From positions 57,333-121,332 of the forward strand of contig CAILLA010000083.1 of NCBI GenBank assembly GCA_903834925.1: a stretch of DNA of 64,000 bases, written 5' to 3'. Below, piece by piece: positions 56,170 to 63,695 of this stretch (the stretch's first letter is position 1; each line of letters opens with the position of its first letter). The translations under genes were made by a program, and so were the position numbers. This DNA is from an uncultured Schlesneria sp. GTDB lineage: Bacteria; Planctomycetota; Planctomycetia; Planctomycetales; Planctomycetaceae. The notes beneath the pieces are model-generated. The model saw only the letters and a program-made list of their open reading frames with translations, searched no databases and was not told where the DNA came from.

Positions 56170-58415
56170 GACTGCTCCGAATCTCGGCCTCGGATGATAA
56201 ATTTCAAATCAGCTTGCCAGTTTTTGAAGAGGTCATCGTAAGACCATAGCCGGGTGTCGGCGCGATCGTCAGGGATATACTCACCGGTATTCACCTTGGC
56301 CATCCACATGTCACCGTGACTTAGCCCATCAGTCCCCGGTTCGACATTGACGTAGTCAGGTCTGCTGGCGGCCCAATAATAGCAGGCACATTCACGATAG
56401 TCATTTTGCCAGGGTGAACAGAGTCCCTGAGTCAGTTCGCCGGGCTTAAGCATCGCCGGATTGAACGCCGCAGTGTCTTCTTCGAAGAACTTCCGAAGTG
56501 TCAATTTGACTTCATAAGTCTCGAGATCCTTCGACCAAAGGATTTCGGCATTATTGGGAACGTCGTTTTTGTTGAAGATACAAACGACCTGTTCACCTTG
56601 TTTTTCGATAATCCGCGCGATCGAGTTCGACCATTCCATGAAGGAAACTCCGTTGGGATTGCTGGTCGTCACCAGGTTGGTCGGATCACCTCCTGGTGAT
56701 ACGGGTCCCGACGTAACAACGCCAGTATCCAAGCCGTCGAACTTAAGAAGCCGCTTGCCCTTGAGATACTCAAAACCCGGATCTGCGTCAACGACCCAGT
56801 TGTTGCACTCGAGAAGAACAATCCCTTCAAAAGCGCGTCGCCACAGGTTACGAAAGTCGAACTCAAGACCTGGGAAACAGTTCGAAATCGCGGAACGGGG
56901 AAGAACGGAATAGGGATTGCCAACCCCTCGGTAATGTAGCTGTCCGGATCGGTTACCTGCGACGAGCGCAGCAGTGTCGTTGGTCGGCTGCAGTTTCAGA
57001 TCGGCAGGTGGCCTGGCGTTAAACATCGCACTGGCTGCGGCGTTGACGACACTGGCAATTTGTCTTCTTGTCAGTGTTAAGGCTCGCCCGTCGGCATTTC
57101 GCATCAGTCCCGGCATCTTTCGACGACCGTCGTCCGAGAGGTCTCCGATTTCTTCAGGTCTGCGCAGCACCTGACTGAACCACGGAGCCGCTCCCGTGCT
57201 GAGACCATTAAAAACCGATTCGTGCAATGCACGCAGGGCGAGATTATCCACGATTCCCGGTGCCATAATCGGTTCATAGTATCGGGAAAAGTCGCCTGTA
57301 TCCTGGCGTACCATGGTGCTGGCAACGTTCAACTGACCGTCAACAGAATTTCCATTCATGACGGCGGTATTCATCAACCTGATCGTTTCCAGAGCGCGAA
57401 ACACCAGTTCTTCGGCTTCTTCGATTGGAACCTCGCCTTTGACGTCAGGGCCAAGGAGGATTTGTTCCAATTCGTCCGAGACAACCCGAATGGGAAGAGT
57501 ATCCGGTGCGAATGCAGGTGGACCTGCGCCGATGGTAGCAAAGGCACTCAGCGAATTCCCGCCACCGAGGTCGAGTGTCACAATCGCTTTTCCATCGCAT
57601 TCATCGTCAATGTAGCCCCAACTGATCTGAACATCCTGACCATCGCGTTTATCGCCGTAGCCTGCATAGATGTTTGCCGGCGTTGTGTTCGTTGCGGAGC
57701 TCGGTGGGTCATAATATCCGCGCCATGTTCCTTTACATGGATCGTAAAGAACCAGGTCTTCGGAATCGATAACGGGATCGGGACATTCCTTGACCTTGTT
57801 TAGGTGACGTGCATCGACGTGGGTTCGAAGGAGAGAAGATCCATAAACCTTCCCCTTTGCCGGGGTGAATCTCAGGCGAATTTGCGGGAATTTTTCATTG
57901 GGCTTGATAAATTGAACAGATCCCAGCGGAAGTACCTTTCCCTCGTAAAAATGGGGACATGTTCCGAGCAACGCGTGAGGTTGATGATCGACAATTCTCG
58001 GAAGGGACGCATGAATTTTGTCTCCCTCGCATCCCGTACGTCGATAAATTTTGATATTGGCAACTTCGACAGCCCAGCTGATCGCATCGGGCTTCAAGCC
58101 CTCAGACGCGAGCAATTCCGGAGTCAACGGCACAAGCACATTGGGCGAGTGGGAGGTCACCGCAAAGACCTCGAGGAATGGAGCAACCGGGCGAATGTTA
58201 TGACCGTCCTTAAACTTGATTGACGGCTGGGGCAAATAGGCTGTCAATTCACCCGTGTTTGAATCAACGTGAAAACTTTCTTTGGGAACAATTTTCCGAA
58301 AGTCGAGCGGATGCTCTTCGCGAACCTCCAGATCGAAAGCCTCCAATGGTGTTTCCGAGGCACCAAGTCGTCCGACTGCGAGCGGGGGAAGAATACGTAA
58401 TTGAAGAATGGCCAT
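56160..58415 (-). CDS. LodA/GoxA-like CTQ-dependent amino-acid oxidase
   Basis: About 751 residues, like LodA (L-lysine 6-oxidase) and GoxA (glycine oxidase), enzymes that use a self-derived cysteine tryptophylquinone and make H2O2 and ammonia. The family end motif is present: PGELTQGLCSPWQNDYRECA followed by CYYWAASRPD, with Trp669, Asp672, Cys676, Cys678 and Trp681; an upstream NCFPGLEFD contains Cys513. I cannot say which Cys/Trp pair forms the cofactor. No signal peptide is present. The ATG at 58415 (MAILQLRILP) has GGAG eight bases upstream; the frame extends 24 codons earlier. It follows the ferritin-like gene by 46 bases. The amino-acid substrate is unknown. Confidence 0.85.
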   Translation of the reverse strand: MAILQLRILPPLAVGRLGASETPLEAFDLEVREEHPLDFRKIVPKESFHVDSNTGELTAYLPQPSIKFKDGHNIRPVAPFLEVFAVTSHSPNVLVPLTPELLASEGLKPDAISWAVEVANIKIYRRTGCEGDKIHASLPRIVDHQPHALLGTCPHFYEGKVLPLGSVQFIKPNEKFPQIRLRFTPAKGKVYGSSLLRTHVDARHLNKVKECPDPVIDSEDLVLYDPCKGTWRGYYDPPSSATNTTPANIYAGYGDKRDGQDVQISWGYIDDECDGKAIVTLDLGGGNSLSAFATIGAGPPAFAPDTLPIRVVSDELEQILLGPDVKGEVPIEEAEELVFRALETIRLMNTAVMNGNSVDGQLNVASTMVRQDTGDFSRYYEPIMAPGIVDNLALRALHESVFNGLSTGAAPWFSQVLRRPEEIGDLSDDGRRKMPGLMRNADGRALTLTRRQIASVVNAAASAMFNARPPADLKLQPTNDTAALVAGNRSGQLHYRGVGNPYSVLPRSAISNCFPGLEFDFRNLWRRAFEGIVLLECNNWVVDADPGFEYLKGKRLLKFDGLDTGVVTSGPVSPGGDPTNLVTTSNPNGVSFMEWSNSIARIIEKQGEQVVCIFNKNDVPNNAEILWSKDLETYEVKLTLRKFFEEDTAAFNPAMLKPGELTQGLCSPWQNDYRECACYYWAASRPDYVNVEPGTDGLSHGDMWMAKVNTGEYIPDDRADTRLWSYDDLFKNWQADLKFIIRGRDSEQSCP

Positions 58416-58461
58416 GTGCGGTCTCCAGAATGTTATTGATCGTGTTGAAAATGATCGTGGA

Positions 58462-59907
58462 TTAATAACCTTTGGTGGCGAAGCCACACAGGATCACGTC
58501 AATGACTTCGATGAGCTTGGCATCCGCCTCTCGAAGCGAATTCAAGTAACGATGTCGGGTAGGTGGTGTGACTTTTAAAGCCTGTTCGATCAGTGATGTC
58601 GAGGCGAAGAGAACTTGTTTGTGCTGACGCCAACGATTTGCTTCGCCAGAAGGAGCACTTAATGTGTAGGGCATCTGAAACGGAGGGCCGGCTGTCTTGC
58701 CACTCGTGTCGGCTGATATGGGAAGCTCCATCAGCGTCGTGGAAATCGCCCGAAGATTATACATTTCTGCGAATGTCGCATTAATCAGTGTTCCCAACGG
58801 TGAACGCGGCCCGGTGTCGATAATCGCGTCAGTCAGATCAAAACTATGGATCAAGAAATTCAAAAGCAGCCGATAACGAACGTTGAACAGGTTTGCCCAG
58901 AGCTTGGCTTCCTCAGCCGTAATCGGATCTCTTTCCCTTTGTTTTTTGAGACTCATCGACGGAGGCGGAGAACCGGTCTCACAAGCAACGTAGGGATTCA
59001 ATGCACAGTTGCGTGATGGACTCCAACCATCTCGTTTGAACTCGGGTTCGAGCTTCTGCATTTCGCAGAAGATTCTCAAAAATCGGGCAAAGTGCGAAGG
59101 GGCGTCAGGCGAGATGTCGGGACATGCTTCGCCTTGTTCGGCGATTTGTGACAGACTTGCGACGGCAGAGTCTCGTGATCCCACTTGATTGACGATGACA
59201 TTCGGCGTCCCGACAGGATTCGCCGATCGAGCGTCACCGCGAGCACCTCCATGGTAGCCTCGCCCCCACTGAGCGAAACTCGCCTGAAAGGGGAGAGTAT
59301 GCGCCTGAAACAGATTGTCAGGGATTCGAACAGGGTCCTTGAGCAGATCGAGAATGACCTCGAACAGTGCAGAGACCTGGTGCGGATTATGTGTGACTTC
59401 CCCAACCAGTTTTTTGACCGCTTCGGATTCGGGACCGCTCCAGTCGGTCGGTGATTCGGCGTAGACGTAGCAAGCCAGCGACTTAAGCGAGAGTGGCTCA
59501 AGTGAGAACGGGAACGGATAGAATTCGCAGTCCCAGGGGAAATCTTCGCGGCCGACGTTAAGCGGTGCGCCGGTTAATTTGAGAACATTCAGCACCGAGA
59601 TCAGGTGACCCATTTCTTCCTTGGCGATGCCGAGGATCACTTCTTGCCAATCGGCAATCTGCTTTCGATATTTTTCAGGGACTTGAGGCCCCCCAAGCGA
59701 ATAGGCTGCGTAAAGATATTGAACCAACAGGCAGTGTTCAATTTCCGCGTCGATATAGATCAAGTAGGAAAGAAAGTCGGGCCATGAAAATTCCGCTGGC
59801 GGGACAAGAGGTGCCTGAACACTTTCGGAAAGAACGTCACTCGATTTGCCGAGGGCTCGTCGGGAATGAAGGAGTCCATCCAAATGTCTCGCCATCTCAA
59901 ATCGCAT
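58462..59907 (-). CDS. Ferritin-like (VioB/iminophenyl-pyruvate dimer synthase type) protein
   Basis: A 481-residue protein, first gene of the quinoprotein operon. Residues about 42-250 form a ferritin-like four-helix domain with the putative metal ligands in YIDAEIEHCLLVQYLYAAYS (Glu55, Glu57, His58) and GIAKEEMGHLISVLN (Glu97, Glu98, His101). This is the Pfam ferritin-like type seen in VioB, the violacein enzyme acting on the product of an amino-acid oxidase. The C-terminal half carries a second helical region (LLNFLIHSFDLTDAIID). GAGG seven bases before the ATG supports the start. It may process the imine or peroxide made by the LodA-like enzyme, or help in its maturation; both are inference. 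Confidence 0.82.
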   Translation of the reverse strand: MRFEMARHLDGLLHSRRALGKSSDVLSESVQAPLVPPAEFSWPDFLSYLIYIDAEIEHCLLVQYLYAAYSLGGPQVPEKYRKQIADWQEVILGIAKEEMGHLISVLNVLKLTGAPLNVGREDFPWDCEFYPFPFSLEPLSLKSLACYVYAESPTDWSGPESEAVKKLVGEVTHNPHQVSALFEVILDLLKDPVRIPDNLFQAHTLPFQASFAQWGRGYHGGARGDARSANPVGTPNVIVNQVGSRDSAVASLSQIAEQGEACPDISPDAPSHFARFLRIFCEMQKLEPEFKRDGWSPSRNCALNPYVACETGSPPPSMSLKKQRERDPITAEEAKLWANLFNVRYRLLLNFLIHSFDLTDAIIDTGPRSPLGTLINATFAEMYNLRAISTTLMELPISADTSGKTAGPPFQMPYTLSAPSGEANRWRQHKQVLFASTSLIEQALKVTPPTRHRYLNSLREADAKLIEVIDVILCGFATKGY

Positions 59908-60094
59908 GTTGCACCTCAGAACGCTTTAGACGCGGAACTCACATCACGGATGAGGGCCAACCGGTTTGGTCGCACAACCGATGATTCAGCATACTTCTAC
60001 CGATCGACTATACGAAAGTAAACAATCCGCTGCATCAAGCCACATTCAGCCACACATCTCTGGTACTCCTTTTTGGCGACTCCATACACAAGTG

Positions 60095-60183
60095 ATTCAT
60101 GAAACGTCCATTTAAATTAAAAATTATGCACAGACATTCACATTTTGAACCAATAAAGTGACGACAGTGTCGGTTTCATGAAT
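60095..60183 (-). promoter_or_regulatory. Paired TTCATGAA palindromes upstream of the quinoprotein operon
   Basis: ATTCATGAAAC (60095-60105) and GTTTCATGAAT (60173-60183) are exact inverted copies. Each contains the self-complementary octamer TTCATGAA, and the octamers are 79 bases apart. Between them is an AT-rich stretch (TTTAAATTAAAAATTA) suitable for a promoter, about 190 bases before the ferritin-like gene. Two operator sites flanking a promoter are a reasonable reading, but no regulator gene is adjacent. Confidence 0.45.
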
Positions 60184-60248
60184 GGACCGTCTGACCACTG
60201 CTTTAGACATCCTGGGACAGATTAAACTCGCAGTCACAAGACTCCGAG

Positions 60249-60468
60249 ATGAGCCGGGCAGCATAAACCCTCATCCGGCACAGCCGGTTCATACGCGTCG
60301 GATGATGGGTTTAGAATAGGGAAATCAATCGCGCATTGTCCTGGTGAGCCGGGGTGCGTAAGCACTCGGACGGGCACAGCCGGTTCATGCGCGTCGGATG
60401 ATAGGTTTAGAATAGGGAAATCAATCGCGCGTTGTCCCGGTGAGCCGAGTCGAGTAAGCACTCAGCTT
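60249..60468. repeat. 96-base direct tandem repeat, two full copies and a partial one
   Basis: Copies at 60277-60372 and 60373-60468 align without gaps at a period of exactly 96 bases with about ten mismatches. A diverged partial copy of the unit's end precedes them at 60249-60276. Each unit contains TTTAGAATAGGGAAATCAAT, CACAGCCGGTTCAT and a hairpin with a GTAA loop (GTGC-GTAA-GCAC in the first unit). No coding function is supported. Confidence 0.7.
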
Positions 60469-60513
60469 ACAAGGGTCTCGCTTTCTGGCGAACGGATCCC
60501 ATGGAAAAGATGT

Positions 60514-60666
60514 TCAATGGCGCTTTCCGAAAGCCTTTTGCGACCAGACCTTCAGCTTGCAATGTTTAGCGGCATGCACGAAATCTTAATCTGTGGTGAG
60601 CAGCGTCAAGTCGTTGCTGATGCAGAGTTGCGCGATCAATACGCTTGTCTCAACCAGAAACGTCAT
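60514..60666 (-). pseudogene. Decayed VapC-like PIN toxin (internally deleted)
   Basis: Reading from the ATG at 60666: MTFLVETSVL, the PIN N-terminus with Glu in place of the usual Asp, joins directly to IAQLCISNDLTLLTTD, then a stop, then DFVHAAKHCKLKVW, the PIN C-terminus. About 70 central residues are missing and one in-frame TAA is present, so it cannot make an active ribonuclease. It overlaps the vapB remnant by 4 bases (ATGA), the normal vapBC junction. Confidence 0.75.
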
Positions 60667-60863
60667 TTGCGAGACCGTTCCGCCTTATAGTCGTATGACT
60701 CGTCCCACTCGAGTTTTCCCATTTGCTCAAGAACTCCCCGCTGTTCTCGTCAAGCGATGAACTCCCGAAGTGCCAAGGTCACAGCGGCCTACTCCGTGCT
60801 CTCACCGTTTACCTCAATCGCTTTATCGAGTAAATGCAGATCGATCGCCAGATTTGTTGCCAT
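60663..60863 (-). pseudogene. Decayed VapB-family antitoxin
   Basis: A 67-codon frame from the ATG at 60863 reads MATNLAIDLHLLDKAIEVNG, ESTE, stop, AAVTLALREFIA, stop, REQRGVLEQMGKLEWDESYD, YKAERSRK and a final stop. The N-terminal DNA-binding part and the C-terminal toxin-binding tail match VapB-type antitoxins (compare LLEKALEV and GKLEWD-SYDYK). Two premature stops but no frameshift mean recent loss. Confidence 0.75.
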
Positions 60864-61196
60864 GTGTTGCTCCTGACACACACGTTTACACAAACGTCAA
60901 ACGAACCGTCAGAGCCGTTGAACACCTTAGGTACGCTGCCCTATTCAAAAACGGGACATAGGGTTCGGGTCGAGAGTTTTCGGAAGAATTTTTCTAACGT
61001 TCAAGGTAACGCGGGCGTCCTCGACTCGCGTTTGCCGAATTCGATCTCGTCGGTTTCTCACGGAGGCACTGAGACACGGAGGAGTGATCAATCTCACTTT
61101 CATGCATCTCCGCGTCTCTGTGAGAGATCAATTCTTCGATCGAACAATTAAGGTAACGGGAACGGTACTCCGGTTCCCGTTGACCGTTTGGTTCGG
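60864..61196. other. Non-coding stretch with dispersed repeat
   Basis: About 330 bases without a gene. Positions 60961-60999 match 18619-18657 in 31 of 39 bases. Around 61058-61130 a loose inverted repeat (TCTCACGGAGGCACTGAGAC and its approximate complement CTCCGCGTCTCTGTGAGAGA) is visible. Nothing else stands out. Confidence 0.4.
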
Positions 61197-61565
61197 CTAA
61201 TCGATCAAGCCATCGAAATCTTCCGAAAGTAATAGATATTCGTCCGACCAACCGTTGTCCATTGCTGTTTCTTGAAGTGCACCTGTCGGTGCGAATAACA
61301 GCTTCAGTTCCTCACGATCCAATTCCGCGCCGTGCCGAATGCAAGAAATGGCGGGGTCGAGAATCAAGACGATTTCCGCAGTCCCAGTGGAAGAATATAA
61401 TACATCTTGCGACGCTGCCGAAAGTTCGCGACATCGGGCGAGAACGGCGTTGAGCGTCATGTTTCGGGACGCATGTGCTTGGCTCGCTTCCTTATCGCAG
61501 GAGTCTGCATGCGGTCGTCCGGACGACCCCATAAGTATGTCGGTAAGTGTCCGAAGAAAAACCAT
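61197..61565 (-). CDS. Hypothetical protein
   Basis: A 122-residue protein with no recognised family. GGAGGGAG about ten bases before the ATG at 61565 supports that start; an internal ATG at 61460 would give 87 residues. The C-terminal half (LDREELKLLFAPTGALQETA, then MDNGWSDEYLLLSEDFDGLI) is acidic and regular, as in small immunity or accessory proteins. No signal or membrane segment. It is the first intact gene after the decayed toxin-antitoxin module. Confidence 0.5.
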   Translation of the reverse strand: MVFLRTLTDILMGSSGRPHADSCDKEASQAHASRNMTLNAVLARCRELSAASQDVLYSSTGTAEIVLILDPAISCIRHGAELDREELKLLFAPTGALQETAMDNGWSDEYLLLSEDFDGLID

Positions 61566-61697
61566 AAGACCGCTCCCTCCGAACGACCGAGCTCACCTGC
61601 ACCGGCCAAGAGGTGAGCTTGAAGTCTCAGAAACCTACGACGCGGCCGGTGTCAGATGCATCGGCTGGTTCGGCCTGGCCTCGTCACGCGGGCGGGG

Positions 61698-61958
61698 TTA
61701 AACCGCGGCCAGCGTGCAGTACACACCGTACCACGCGAGCAGGGCGCAGGCCGCGACGCCGGCCGACACCAAGCCGCTGCCGACGTGGGCGGGCCGGCCG
61801 CTCAACCCGGCGGCTCTGGGCCGTCGGACGTCGGCCCCAGACGGGGCGAGCCAGCGCCGCCAAGCCGGGACCGACCAGACGAGGCACAGCGCCGTGCAGG
61901 CGGTGGCCACTAGGGCCATTAGCGCCGCCGTTGTGTACAGAATGCCGGGAGAGAGCAT
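61698..61958 (-). CDS. Small two-helix membrane protein in a GC-rich insert
   Basis: An 86-residue protein with two hydrophobic helices (ILYTTAALMALVATACTALCLVW and VSAGVAACALLAWYGVYCTL) joined by an Arg/Pro-rich loop. GGAGG seven bases before the ATG at 61958 is a strong ribosome site. The gene is far richer in G and C than its surroundings (codons almost all end in G/C), pointing to transfer from a high-GC donor, perhaps a Gemmata-like planctomycete (inference). Function unknown. A hairpin with 9-base arms AGCTCACCT/AGGTGAGCT (61590-61619) follows its 3' side. Confidence 0.6.
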   Translation of the reverse strand: MLSPGILYTTAALMALVATACTALCLVWSVPAWRRWLAPSGADVRRPRAAGLSGRPAHVGSGLVSAGVAACALLAWYGVYCTLAAV

Positions 61959-62180
61959 GACGAACCTCCGAAGTGGCCGAACCAGTAAGGCTTTGACTTC
62001 GCGTGGCCGGAGATGACGCCGATACGAAGACTCGGCGTGGTTGTCCAACGAGTTTTGAATCTACACCGCGTTAAGCCGAAGCTCAAGGCCTCTGTTCAAG
62101 AAGCCCGGTAGAGTTTTCAGAGAACCGTCGTTGAGTGAAACTGCTTGCGATTTTGCGAGTTGCTGCCCGTATGGGAAAAC

Positions 62181-62223
62181 AAAGGGGGCAGGTCCAGTTG
62201 TTTTCAATTTCCTGTCCCCTTTT
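62181..62223 (-). terminator. Hairpin terminator after the SUKH gene
   Basis: Arms AAAGGGGGCAGG (62181-62192) and CCTGTCCCCTTT (62211-62222) pair with one mismatch. On the minus strand the stem is followed by a T-rich run (CCCCCTTTGTTTT), 26 bases after the stop of the SUKH gene. The plus side also ends in T's, so it may work both ways. AAAGGGG-CAGG hairpins of this sort are often dispersed repeats. Confidence 0.65.
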
Positions 62224-62248
62224 CTTTAACCTCGGCTTGACCGCATGG

Positions 62249-62788
62249 TTACGCCTCTTCGTCGATTTCATGGACCAATCGCCACAGTGCCAATGAGAAA
62301 GATGGAGCGTAAGACTCGTACAACGGCCCATGTTCATGCAGGTAGGCAATAATTGGTTGAATTGGGTCGGAAAGGTCGAACATCAATTGATCCCCATCTG
62401 CGAACCGCCAATAGTTTGCGAATACCAGATATTTTATACCCGGATTGTGATCGTCAGAGATCCAAGGGGTTTCGGTGACATACACACCATTGTGATCCAA
62501 TCCGCCGATTTCGCAGCCATCGTCGATCTTCAGATATCGACACCGCGATAGGAACTTTCGATATTCATCCGGCAGAGAACTGCCCAGGTTGGATTCCAAT
62601 CTTGCGAGCTCTTCGTCCGAAGCGCCGGATTCAGGAACGCATGGAAAATCCGAAATTTTTTGGTAACCATTTTCCGCCACCAACCGCCGAGCTGAATCGA
62701 GCGAACGCGCAAAACGCTCGTCTACGGTCAATGCCACCGCGTCAGAGAAATCGTATTGCGGAACAACGTTATTTGTGTGGTGTGTCAT
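62249..62788 (-). CDS. SMI1/KNR4 (SUKH) family immunity-type protein
   Basis: A 179-residue protein. The central SUKH signature is ASDEELARLESNLGSSLPDEYRKFLSRC (about residues 57-84), followed by the conserved GGLDHNGVYVTETP and the WRFADGDQLMFDLS-type beta strands. SUKH proteins are typical immunity proteins of bacterial polymorphic-toxin systems. It lies 59 bases after a small gene that itself overlaps a toxin tip, so it probably belongs to the same immunity array. The start is taken at the ATG at 62788. Confidence 0.82.
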   Translation of the reverse strand: MTHHTNNVVPQYDFSDAVALTVDERFARSLDSARRLVAENGYQKISDFPCVPESGASDEELARLESNLGSSLPDEYRKFLSRCRYLKIDDGCEIGGLDHNGVYVTETPWISDDHNPGIKYLVFANYWRFADGDQLMFDLSDPIQPIIAYLHEHGPLYESYAPSFSLALWRLVHEIDEEA

Positions 62789-62847
62789 TCTTGAGCCATA
62801 ACGACCAGGTTAAGCCGCAAGGGTAAAGCGGCGCGACGGAAACTGAG

Positions 62848-63132
62848 CTACGATTTCAAGATCGGCATGGCCGGCCGTGAAGCCGCCGCTTTGTCCGTGT
62901 CGGGTTGAACCGCTTGTTCGGCGATGGCTTCTTGTCGCTGGTTCAATTGAGCGAGATGAATCTCGATGACGTTCAAGAACTGGTCGTCTTCAATCTCCCA
63001 GAGCGATTGGTTTTCAAATTCCTCGGAGAGAAACCCCAAATTGGCCATTAACTGACCAAATCGGATGTCAGCCGACAGATCGCACAACGCCAAAAGTTTC
63101 TCGATAATTACTTGTTGAATTTGCGAGATCAT
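62848..63132 (-). CDS. Probable immunity partner of the ParB-like toxin tip
   Basis: A 94-residue, mostly helical, acidic protein (EKLLALCDLSADIRFGQLMA, NLGFLSEEFENQSLWEIEDD). I do not recognise a named family. The ATG at 63132 overlaps the stop of the preceding ParB-like gene by 4 bases, the translational coupling usual for a toxin and its immunity protein. The pattern 'RFGQLMANLGFL...SLWEIEDDQFL' is common in small genes following such toxin tips, as I recall. Immunity function is inferred from position. Confidence 0.6.
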   Translation of the reverse strand: MISQIQQVIIEKLLALCDLSADIRFGQLMANLGFLSEEFENQSLWEIEDDQFLNVIEIHLAQLNQRQEAIAEQAVQPDTDKAAASRPAMPILKS

Positions 63133-63458
63133 AGCAGCACTTCTCTAATTGTTGGTGAATTGGCGTGGTTTTTGGGAATCTTTCCGATGACTTCCACAGG
63201 AACCGTGGTTCCAGGTGCCAGCTTTGCAATTCGTGTCGCGCGAGTGGCCCCATTGTAAATGACCAGAACACCATCCGACGATTCATAAACCCACAACTGC
63301 GGCATTCCTTCTCGAGAAGCTCCAAATTTGGCAATTTGACGTTGCAACTTTCCAGGGTCTGCACCCTGCGGCCGGGACGGCGGCACGCGCAATTCACGGG
63401 GGTCAACTTCACGGTAATCAGGTTGCATGGCAGGTAGAGTACCAGAAACTCGTTCCAC
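63129..63458 (-). CDS. Orphan ParB-like nuclease toxin tip
   Basis: A 109-residue protein: PDYREVDPRELRVPPSRPQG, GKLQRQIAKFG, LWVYESSDGVLVIYNGATRA, TRIAKLAPGT and VPVEVIG. This is the arrangement of ParB/sulfiredoxin-like nuclease domains found at the very C-terminus of Rhs and other polymorphic toxins. Here no Rhs/YD core precedes it, so it is a detached cassette, either a remnant or a standalone effector. It overlaps its probable immunity gene by 4 bases. The frame starts at ATG 63458 but could be an internal start within a lost larger gene. Confidence 0.6.
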   Translation of the reverse strand: MERVSGTLPAMQPDYREVDPRELRVPPSRPQGADPGKLQRQIAKFGASREGMPQLWVYESSDGVLVIYNGATRATRIAKLAPGTTVPVEVIGKIPKNHANSPTIREVLL

Positions 63459-63512
63459 AAAAATGTGATGATCGCGCGGATCATCACTTCAAATAAGTCC
63501 AGTCAACTTCTG

Positions 63513-63695
63513 CACCCACACCTGTAGATGTTCGGTCCTTCTTCGTACGTACCTTTGCCTTTGCAAATTGGACAACTGTCCCCAACATTCGCGCCACACG
63601 AACATTTATAGATGTTGGGACCCTCCTCGTACCATCCTTTGCCACCACATAATGGACATTCATTTCGTTTATTGTCGGTAATTCTGTTATTCTGT
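63513..63695 (-). pseudogene. Zinc-ribbon repeat fragment
   Basis: An open minus-strand stretch ending at 63513 reads NECPLCGGKGWYEEGPNIYK, CSCGANVGDSCPICKGKG, TYEEGPNIYRCGCRS. It is two tandem copies of CPxCxGKGxYEEGPNIYxCxC, like DnaJ-type zinc fingers. No ATG or GTG lies in frame before the upstream stop, so this is probably the tail of a lost gene, perhaps another displaced toxin-array piece, or it uses an unusual start. Confidence 0.45.

Noticed and set aside
60335..60420. Possible group II intron domain V (GAGCCG ... CGGTTC with a GTAA loop)
   Set aside because: The outer GAGCCG/CGGTTC pairing is present, but extra bases interrupt the inner stem, and the second copy does not keep the pairing. 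No intron reverse transcriptase is near.
61590..61619. Hairpin AGCTCACCT/AGGTGAGCT as an intrinsic terminator
   Set aside because: No T run follows on either strand, so I only mention it beside the GC-rich gene.
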